Of a stretch of 64,000 bases of DNA, positions 49,601 to 60,512 are shown in pieces. The notes under the pieces are model-generated. The model was given only the letters and a program-made list of their open reading frames with translations. It did not search any database and had not been told where the DNA came from. Position 1 is the first letter of the stretch, and every line of letters begins with the position of its first letter. The DNA comes from Flaccisagitta enflata (taxonomy: Eukaryota > Chaetognatha > Sagittoidea > Aphragmophora), in contig OZ231126.1 in assembly GCA_965153355.1 (NCBI GenBank), positions 77,872,001 through 77,936,000 of the forward strand. The letters run 5' to 3'. A program made the translations under genes and the position numbers.

Positions 49601-51189
49601 ATCTTGAGAGCCAGAGCCAGAGCCAGAGCCAGAGCCAGTATTTGTGATAAAAATGGATACCTTTTGAAGCCAATATCCTGTAGCATACTCAAATCGCTGG
49701 TACCAAATCATAGGTCCCGATCCAATAGGATGGATTCGACCCGATGCTGCACCAACATTTTTGTTCTTCCGCATTCTGAATGGAATTTTGTTACCAAGAA
49801 TCGCTTAGATATGTGATGACGCGTGACACAAAACATGACATGACATGACACATAAGACTGGGTTCGCCCAAAGAATCCAAAGAACGCCATTCAAATGCCA
49901 ACCTGTCAACAAGAAGTCTAACAGCATCAGGCTTGAAAGTGACATCGCCATCAACCGCCAAAATAAATGTATTTTCAGCCTGCAACACGTTTTGTGGTCC
50001 AAGCAAATCCTGATACAAATGGAAAATGAAATTTCGATTACAAAATGAAGCTGCCCATCATGACGCATTTGATCATAAAAGCTCTAACTGTTAACAAATT
50101 TGTAAGACAGAGAATCAGTGATTATGGCACCCTGATGCTAATTTTGTGTTAGGTAATCTTTTCAATAAGCCAAATAGATTAAATTAGCAACCAAATAACC
50201 ATAATGAATCAAATAGATTAAATAAGCAAACAAATAACCTTGAAGAACATTCCATCTTCTCTGGAAATGGCTTTCCTTCCTCGGCCTCGTTTGTCTTGGG
50301 TCAAATTTTCCAGTAGTTTGCTCTGAAATCTTCCCATTAGTCGGAATCCCAACAGGAAATACATGTACATGACTTGAGACCATCTTTTCTTGGACCGAGT
50401 CTTCTTGCGGTCCTTCATGTGCACTACCAGCGTGTTTCCACCAGGCATGAACCAAGTCAATCTGGTACCGAGAGTATTTTTGGAGGGGATCGATCATAAA
50501 ATAAAGTTGCTGCGTTTCACACGCACAGGCCATCTCAGGTCACGTGATCACAACCATGAGCTTATAAAAGACAAATTGTCCATTAATTTGTCAGAATGTC
50601 TCCCCTTAGAACGGGCTGAAAGAACAGTTGAACTACTGCTGTAACAGGTCACAAGATAATCTTTTTTATGTCAGAGAGACCGAAGCGAATCCAATAGCCA
50701 GACAAGCTTTCCCCCCCCCCCCCCGGACACATGATTAGCCATGTAATTCTACTCATCTGCCTCGAAATGTCATTGTACAATCCAATCACCTTCCACCGTA
50801 CGGAGTGGGAGTTTTGATGGGAGGCGCGATCTCAATGACTGTTTGATGGACGGCACTCGCCGCCCTGTCAACCGTCTCCACCAACGTGGACACGTATTTG
50901 TTGAAAGTGCGTTCGCCTTCGTTGCTGTCCTCCATCGCGTCGTCGAAAAACACGTGAGCTTCAAACTCGTAATAGTCCGGGTCGCGGATGGCGAAATACT
51001 CTTGAGCCAGGCGCCGCGCGCTGTTTTGTTTTGGTTTGTTGGTTTTATCGTTGGTAATGTACATGCGTAGGAAAGGCGAGTGAAAATGATTGCGTAGGAA
51101 AGGCGAGTGATTATGATTGGGTCATGAGTTGTGGGCTTTATATTTATTGTTCCACTTGTCATACAAACAGGTTCTTTATTTCACTCTAA

Positions 51190-51266
<77 letters not shown>

Positions 51267-54200
51267 AGCCATACCTTTGATCAGCGTCCATGTTGAAAAT
51301 GGATTTGAGCAAAGCGAGCATTTCCTTTTCGTTCTCATGCCACATGGTGGCGCAGAGCAGAATCTTGGGAGCCATGATTTCCTGTCGCACTTCTTCACCG
51401 TCTTTCACAGTCGTTCTTGGCCCTCCGCAACAACATGCTCCACTCTATACAATCAAAAAAAAATATATATCTACAGCTTAGAAGGCATAGTTTTTTTTTC
51501 AGACAGCCAAACCATTCTTTAAATTTTTTTGAAAATGGAAAGGGACTAGTCCCATTAAAAGTAGATCCAGTAATGATGTGGGCCTACTGAAAGCTAACCA
51601 CTGCGTACCTGCGTCACATCGGGATCTTCTTCATCCGGGTGGCGCAACATTTTTCGATCAAAATAATCCGTTCTCCGCCTATGAATTTAATGGTGAGCTG
51701 TTAAGCTATATGGACCTCAATGGAAATAAATCTTCGGTTTTTTTTTTAAACTTTCCATGGCAAGAGGTGTTTTTTATACCATTATCCGTACTGATAATCT
51801 TTTTTTCCCCTTTGATCTCGTTGTGAAATGTATATCCACCATCTTTGATAAATTCAATACAATACAATTTGCTACATGGTACGTAGGGACCTAGGGCTTG
51901 ACATAGAGTAGCATCTTATGCAAATCATCATGCTAGATTTTCTATATCACTGAAACATATTACATGAAAGGGGAGCGTCAGAGCTTAACTACGGCAAATA
52001 TCTAATGCCCTTGAAAATGATAAAAAACCTGTTAAGCATCATAGATTGCTCGATGACCGCAGATTCATATCTGGGAAGAACAAAGAGCGACTCTGTGGAA
52101 GCGAGCCTTTCATTTTTGGCAATCCAAATGTGACCGGCGATCCAAAGCTGAGACAGCCACCACAAGGCAAGACCGATACCGAGGTGCCACATAAACATCC
52201 CTGCACATCCAGAAAAAAAGCTGAGAAATTAAAGGCCACATCGTGGTTACTAAAGTGAAAATAGACCCGGCTACTCGATCAGACCCGGCTACTCGATCAG
52301 ACCCGGCTACTCGATCAGACCCGGCTACTCGATCAGACCCGGCTACTCGATCAGACACGGCTACTCGATCAGACCCGGCTACTCGGTCAGACCCGGCTGC
52401 ACCGATCCAGACCCGGCTCACTCGTCAGACCGGCTACTCGATCAGACCCGGCTACTGATCGGAAGCCCGGCTACTCGATGGACCAGCCTCGGTCAGACCC
52501 GGCTCTCGATCAGACCACGGCTCCTCGATCAGACCCGGCTCCTCGATCAGACCCGGCTCCTCGATCAGACCCGGCTCCTCGATCAGACCCGGCTCCTCGA
52601 TCAGACCCGGCTCCTCGATCGGACCGACCTCCCCTACGATCAGACCCGTACTCCAGTCAGACCCGGCTACTCGATCAGACCGAGCTACTCGATCAGACCG
52701 AGCTACTCATCCAGGCCGGCCTCGATCGAACCCGGCTATCGTCGAGACCCGGCTACTCGATCAGACCCGGCTACTCGATCAGACCCGGCTACTCGATCAG
52801 ACCCGGCTACTCGATCAGACCCGGCTACTCGATCAGACCCGGCTACTCGTCAGACCCGGCTACTCAGTCAGACCCGGCTACTCGATCAGACCAGCTACTC
52901 GATCAGGCCGGCTACTCGATCAGAACCCGGCTCGATCAGACCGGCTACTCGATCAGACCCGGCTACTCGATCAGAACCCCGGCTATGATCCCGAACCGGC
53001 TACTCGATCAGACCCGGCTACTTGATCAGACCCGGCTACTCGTGTAGACCCAGCTACTGGTGTAGACCCGGCTACTCAATCAGACCCAGCTACTCGATCA
53101 AACCCTAATGGCATAATGGCCATGATGGCATGCCTTGAAGTCTATGATGACAAACCTTAAGTCCATGGTGGTATACCTGGAAGTCTATGATAGCATACCT
53201 GGAAGTCTATGATGGCATACCTGGCAGTCCATGATGGCATACCTGGAAGTCTATGATGGCATACCTGGAAGTCTATGATGGCATACCTGGAAGTCTATGA
53301 TGGCATACCTGGAAGTCCATGATGGCATACCTGGGAGTCCATGATGGCATACCTGGAAATCCATGATGGCATACCTGGAAGTCCATGATGGCATACCTGG
53401 AAGTCCATGATGGCATACCTGGAAGTCTATGATAGCATACCCGGAAGTCTATGATGGCATACCTGGAAGTCTATGATGGCATACCTGGAAGTCCATGATG
53501 GCATACCTGGAAGTCCATGATGGCATTCCTGGGAGTCCATGATGGCATACCTGGGAGTCCATGATAGCATACCTGGAAGTCCATGATGGCAAACCTTGAA
53601 GTCAATGATGGCATCCCTTAAAACACAAAAATAAAAGATGATAACCACAAAACTTTTCAAAAAAAAATTTTTTTTCAAAAAAAAAAAAAAATTTTTGTTT
53701 TTGAAAATTTTGTTTTTGAAAATTTTTTAAATATTTTTTTCTAAAAAAAATTCTTTTTTCTTCTAAAATTTAAAAAAAAACAGAACAAAAAATTTTCAAA
53801 AAAAAAAATAAATAAATAAAAAAGAATAAAAAAACAAATAAAAAAAAAAATTTGAAGAAAATTTCTTAAGTCCAAGAAATAATGTTACTAGACTAGATAA
53901 ATCATAAATACCCTTATATCTTCTTAACCAATACTCAGAACTTACTGAAATCTTGCAGGGGAGCTTTGATTGCTGCAATGAACCTTCACAACGAGTTTGA
54001 ACAACATTGGTGAACCTTTACTACCCATCCCCTATGTAAATTGCACAAGTCCAGGAATCAATATTACTAGCAAAATACCCTTATATCTTCTAAACCAATA
54101 CTCAGAATTATCTGAAATCTTGCAGGGGAGCTTTAATTGATGCAATGAGCCTTCACAACAAGTTTGAACAACATTGGTGAACCTTTACTACCCTTCCCCT

Positions 54201-57200
54201 ATGTAAAATGCACAAGTCAAGGAATTAATATTACTACAAAAATAATAGGCAAAGGGTATCAAATATTCATGAATGTTGTTGAAAGTTGGTACACAGGTTA
54301 GTAATGCCCTAAAAATAGCACTGACCAAGTTTCATCAACATCTGAGTACTGGTTCCCAAGTTTTCGAGGGTTGACACGACAACAAACAACAACGGCTTAC
54401 TACACGATCAAGGCTATGTTATAGACCACATCGAGAAATAGCTCGATGTGGCCAAAAAACGTTTTTATTCCCGCAAAAAAAGAGCATAAATGATCAAGTG
54501 TTAGAGTGTTAGTACCTTGATCCAACTGCCCATGACAAGTCCACTGGAACTTTCCGTCCATGAGTTTGTGCACTGGATCGCTGCCACATATCCCAATGAA
54601 GATTCCTAATTTGAATTCACACAATCAATCAATCATCGCTGTCATATATCCCGATGAAGATTCCTAACTAAAATATGTTGATTGATCAACAGCGCTAACA
54701 CTTTCACTTTAGCACTTCACCATTGTAAAATGTCACCCACAGTGGATGTGTTACTGCTGATGACGAGAATCTCGATTGTTAGTCGCAAACACGCGACTCT
54801 ACAACCCGCTTTGTCCGTCGGTTGGTTGGTCAGTTGGTTGGTCAGTCACACTTTACTTTTTTTTAAGATTCTATTTCTGTGACCTCACTGCTCCTGCCCA
54901 AATAGTCTAGTGAGCTCATATGGCCCCTATCCACCTGCACGCGACCTCAGTAGCTGTGTATCCGGCCTTGTTTCTTTGAAACACCTTTTCAGGTTGAACA
55001 CATGTTCATGAAATTCAACTGTCCCATGAGACAGCAAAGTGAGCGAGCCCGTGAACAGAGCAAGTGTAGCATAGTGGAGCACCGCGGGGCCAGTGGGTGG
55101 AGTGAGAGGTGCGAGCAAACAAACATAGCGGCAACACTTTCACTTTTACATTCACCATTAAAGAATGTATGTCATATCTCATATGCGCGTTTGTTAACAA
55201 CAGCATAAGATCTGCTGTCAATATTACCTATGGTTATTGGAGTGGCGAGTGACAGCGGTAATGCAAAGCCAATTCGTTGCATGCAAACTTTGCAAGCAAG
55301 TTTCCCGAAGTAATAGCAAAGCAATGAACCCACGACCTTAGCAATGCGAATAAACATATGACAAAACCAATATGGCGGGAGATTTGATGAATGAATATTG
55401 CAGGCACTGGCAACATTTCAAATGGATATTAGAGTATTTGGGTGCTCCACATAATTTGAAAGTTTCTTATTGCCCACTTGATATAGAAAATTTTTATGAT
55501 GTTTTTTTATTCTATTTTTTTTTTAGCAAGTTTTTTGTAAAACCGGATTTACACAATATAACATAAAAAACTATCATATTATTATTTTTTCAAATAACTA
55601 TTATTAACAATTTCTCTATCTAAAATCACTTAATTTTTGCTATGTGAAACCCCCAAGTATGCTTGTCTGTTTGGCGGCATATCTGTTGGTCAACTTGACA
55701 ATGTCACATACTTGAACAAACACTGGAAGATAAGTAGACAACGCTTGCCACAGATCCACGGAAGCTGGTTTGTCCGCCAGCTCTGTGTCATAGTAGTCTT
55801 CATTTGCATACTGGTCCTCATAGTCGTACTGAAGGAAATGTGAGATAGTTAAAACTTTTAAACTAAGAAGTAATGTATATCTGTCAGTTGGGTGGTTCAT
55901 GCGCATGAACCACGCAAAATCGCCTATTTAAGCGTCTCTCTTCATTCATTTTTGACTCCGCTTGCATTCTTCTTTTCAATCATTCATTCACTTGTTCATT
56001 CACTTTTTCATTCATTCTTTTATTCATTCGTTCTTTATCAGCGGGGCGCACATGTTAGCCATAACATAGCCTTGTTTCATTATCATAAGTGGTTGCCCTT
56101 GAACAAACATCGACCGATGAAGTATACCAAGCATCACAACAACCTACATAATTAGCTTGCAACAGGGATCGACCGTTGCGGCCTGGTAACTCAGTAGTAG
56201 TGACATCTTCTTTCACGGTCCTGGCACCAAAAGAAACATTACCGACTGTAGTAATTTTGCATGTAGGATATACAAGACAGCACACAAGTTGCACGAGCAC
56301 GTTTGCAAACGGTGACTAATTCAAATACCCACGACTTCAATTTACCGTATTTCCTCTAATTAGCGCAAGGGGCGCTTACAAAATTGAAAAAATAACATTG
56401 CCTGTTTTACCTTTATAAGAGATTCTTTTTTCACGGGAGGGGGTGCTTATTAGAGGAAATACATCATTGAGCTCAAAAAACAATAATCACCAAATACTCA
56501 AGAGCTAGTTATGTTAAAAGTGTAGCAACCAAATTCAACTCACGTCGGCAAAATCGGGTTTTGCAAAAAGATGTTGTGAAACTTGGAATCACCGCCGCCA
56601 TTCAAGAAAAGGAAAGAGCAAGCCAACGTCAGACCAATTTTCCACAGACTGACGAATATGTAAGCTTTTACCCTGACCTGATTATGAATAAAGTTGCAAT
56701 TAGGCAAAATGTCAGAAAAATCAATCTCATGTTGCCCATGATACAAGCGTCAACTTCATTAAACAAAATGAATAACTGGGAGCGATATGCGTTGTAAGTA
56801 GACATTAGGGGCTCACAAGGACCTCCTCCATATTCCTCAGTTTGGGTACAGTAGATCTCGTCTAGACTTGAGATAACGGGGGAAAGCATTATAGATTAAC
56901 AAATGAAGCCAGGAGATTGATATTTGGAACATAGACTAATAAAATGATGCTTTATTGCCCATGATAGTTGGTTGCCATGGAAACGCATTTCCATGTATTT
57001 ACGCTAAAGTATCAATATTTTGAGAAATTTTTTGAGGGAACATTGCTTAAAATCAAATTTGCTACAACTTTCCCACAGTACGTTCTGTAAGAATGTCACT
57101 TGTTAAGCGGTTGCTAGGGGTTGTCACACATGGATCAGCTCCCTAGCAGCCAAACGACGATATTCTTACAGGAACAGCTGTATGAAATTTTAACAGAATT

Positions 57201-59682
57201 TGATTTTTAAGCAATGTTCCCTCAAATTTCTCAAACTATTGATGTTTTAGCATAAATGCATGGAAATGCATTTCCATAGAAACCACCTATCATGGTGAAT
57301 AAATTATTCCTTTGTTAGTTTTTATTCCAAATATCAGCCCTCTGGTTTCATTTGTTCTTCCATAGTGCTTGCCCCCGTTATCTCAAGTCTAGACGAGATC
57401 TACTGTATGTTGTGAGGGATTTTTTTTCCACTTATCATGCACCCTTTTCATATTTTCCGCGAATTGATGTAATCTGTTACAATTGGCGTCCATGAAATTC
57501 TCCCACCATGGAACACTGATTAGCAAAACAGCAGTCACGGCTTCCCACGGTAGACGATAAGACACAGCCAAGTTGCCTTCACCCAATTTGCTTATGAAAT
57601 TCTTCATAGAATCCACGAGATTGCCATCTGTCAGAGGAAAGACGAAGGGCGTGTTTATAGTGATGACTAAAAACGCTTGTTCCCATTGAATGTGTTTACA
57701 GCGTGAACATATTTAGAAATTACAACTGTCCCATGACGGAGTGAGTGAAGTGAGTGAGCGAATCCATGAGTGGTGCGAGCGAACGAATGTAGCAAGCGAC
57801 CGAGTGGCGCGTTAAAAATGCGATAGTGTGACGTCTTATTGCTCTATGAACTCAACCTTTTGGATAAAGGCTCAACTTCATGAATATATATAGACTAAGA
57901 GCTCAACACAGATCGGCTAGATCGGCTACCTGCGCTCTCGTTGGAAACGTAATGAGTTCCAAGGATTATGAAAAGAACGGTGACTTGAAAAACGACGGCA
58001 ATAATATCAACGAGGAAAACGAATAAACGAAGACAACCACTCGCTTTGCTCCTTAATGGGAAACCGGAAATGATCAATTAATACAACTTCATCATTCCTC
58101 TTGATCCATATGAATTATAGGAATTAATGTACACTCGCAAACCAGTCATCCAAGGATATCATGTGGTCAGCGGTACCCGTTGCCCTGCTCTATTATCATT
58201 TCATGATAGCGGGATAAGAGTAGGGCAATGGGCTAATGACCTGTAAAACACAGGGGTGAATTTTCATATGTCAAAAGAAATGGTGAAGGGGTCCTGAAGG
58301 GCCTGATCATGCCTCAGAGGGTTGATTTCAGGCTCAAGAATCCTGATTTCAAATCTCACCAGTCTGGATTGGGGTTTCTTGCCTAAGCAGGCCAATCTCA
58401 GGTCTCCGACGGCAAATCTAGGGCTAGTAAAGGCTGAAATCAGGCCAGTGAGAGCTTATTTCAAGGCTTGGAGGACTGATTTTGGGATTGAAAGGGCTAA
58501 TTCCAGGCTTGAGAGGGCTGATTTCATGTCTGGAAGAGTATTTTAGGCTCTAGAGGATAGCATTCAGGCCTTAATAGGCTCAATTTAGGTTTCAGACCTA
58601 CAAGGGGGGGCTGGATGGATGAACAGATATATGGAAATACCCTTGTGTACTACAGGACAGCGGCCCTTTGGGGCCGCTGCCCATATTATGAATAAGTTAA
58701 TACATCGCCTTTCGGCCTCCCAATTTTGGCGGAAAAGCAATTACCTTGCAAAGAATACTTTGAATATGCCAGGAACTATGCAAACTGCATTCATAAGAAG
58801 AACGGCTCTTATGGCATCGCAAGATGGCAGCACCCGGAACACAAACAATGACACACCAACCTAAAAGGATTTCAACAATGTTGGGTACTTATGAATCGTT
58901 GTCATTTATCGATGAACCCTTTTATACATTGCATTTTCAAATATATACCGTTTGAGCAGATTCCACCAACATAATCCCGATCATTTGACAAAGAGACGGC
59001 CATGGTCGCTTTCCCATGCAACATTTGACTAGACATTCTGCGTAAAAAAAGAAAATCACCGCAGAGTAAGCCACAATATTCAGACCCGGCTTCCAATACG
59101 CTTAGTTCAACGACCAGTCCAACGATTTTTGAATAAATATTTTTCAAGCGTTTGTTTGTTGTTGTATAAGAGCAAAACGAAAAAAAAAGAGCAACCGCGG
59201 GTATAAACCACTGAGCAGACTGGGTATTGAACTGTTTGTACTGCATTGATATTATGCATAGATGTGGGCTTGAAATATGATGGGGGGGCTTGAAATGTTG
59301 CTATATCATTATGTAATAGGAAAATGTCTTTTTATCGACTATTCAGCGCCACAAACCTAAGAATGTGTAGAGATAAGGAAAGCAAATTGAGACGAGAAGT
59401 AAAAGCGTCCACCTGCGTAAAAGGAGAGATAGAAAAAAAGGCCATCTGAATCTGTTATTCTTTGTCATTACATGAAATTTACGAACCAGGCAAACAAAAC
59501 AACTGTAGTCATCATGAGCAACGGAAAACTAACAAATGCAAGCCAACAACAACAGATGGACGGACAAACCCTCTTAGTTAAGGAGTGGCTAGTCCGCGAC
59601 CGATAACCGTCTGCCTTAGTGCCCATGGCGCGTCTGCACGCGTGCAGACCCTTGACGTGTCTGGTGGTCAAGAGTGTGCGTG

Positions 59683-59768
<86 letters not shown>

Positions 59769-59960
59769 TGTATCTGTGATCTGTCGGTCTGTCACTGTCT
59801 ATCTCGTGCAAACGGACTGACGCCGAAACACCAACGGAATACAAAAAGAAAAATGGATACACACACCGCCACTCCAACACGGCAGGGCAAACAAAAACAA
59901 AAACAACAACATCAAAACAACAACAAAACAACAACAACAATAACAACAACAAAAACGCCT

Positions 59961-60009
<49 letters not shown>

Positions 60010-60457
60010 AAAGTCAACAAAGACAACAACAAAAAGTCAACAACAACAACCTGTCTCGTTCGGTTTTCTTTCTGGAATTATCACTGATCGCTGACGTCAT
60101 CAACAAAGTTGCACCTTTGCTGAGAACTGCTCCTCCCAACACCAACGCAGAAAAGAGCACATAAGCCAAAACCTAAATGATGTCGATGAAATCATATTCA
60201 GTTTCTTATTTTTGCATCATTTCTGCAGCACTGGCACTTTCAATGGCCGTAACCCTACGAGTAGATATAGATTCAATGACCACCCTCCCTGTAAATAGCG
60301 CCCAAAAATTGTCCATCCGTCTGTCGGTCTATCGGTCGGTCCATTCTTCAGTCCGTTAACCCACTTTTTTTACTTTGGTATCACTGCCCCTGCCCACCAG
60401 TGCGCGACTTGGGTAGCCGTGTATCCGGCCTTGTTAACCCGGCTCGTTAGGAACCGT

Positions 60458-60512
<55 letters not shown>

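Noticed and set aside
51980-52198. Exon 13 frame continuing past 52029
   Set aside because: The frame continues into intron, but AACAG|GTTTTT followed by exon 14 restores the family LNRRR motif, so the splice is preferred.
56230-56330. Minus-strand segment FANVLVQLVCCLVYPTCKITT resembling the LP.FVQV..SLLCYY region
   Set aside because: The genuine region is encoded by exons 10 and 11 with correct phases; this one cannot be joined to exon 8 in frame.
56668-56889. Minus-strand open frame TEEYGGGPCEPLMSTYNAYR between element M5 and exon 8
   Set aside because: Reads into the M5 terminus and is not similar to chitin synthase; treated as intron 7 sequence.
59475-59560. Hydrophobic minus-strand segment (CCCWLAFVSFPLLMMTTVVL) with a GT after TGGTTC, between chitin synthase exons 2 and 3
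   Set aside because: No good acceptor, and adding it is unnecessary: exon 2 joins exon 3 directly in phase with the expected family sequence.
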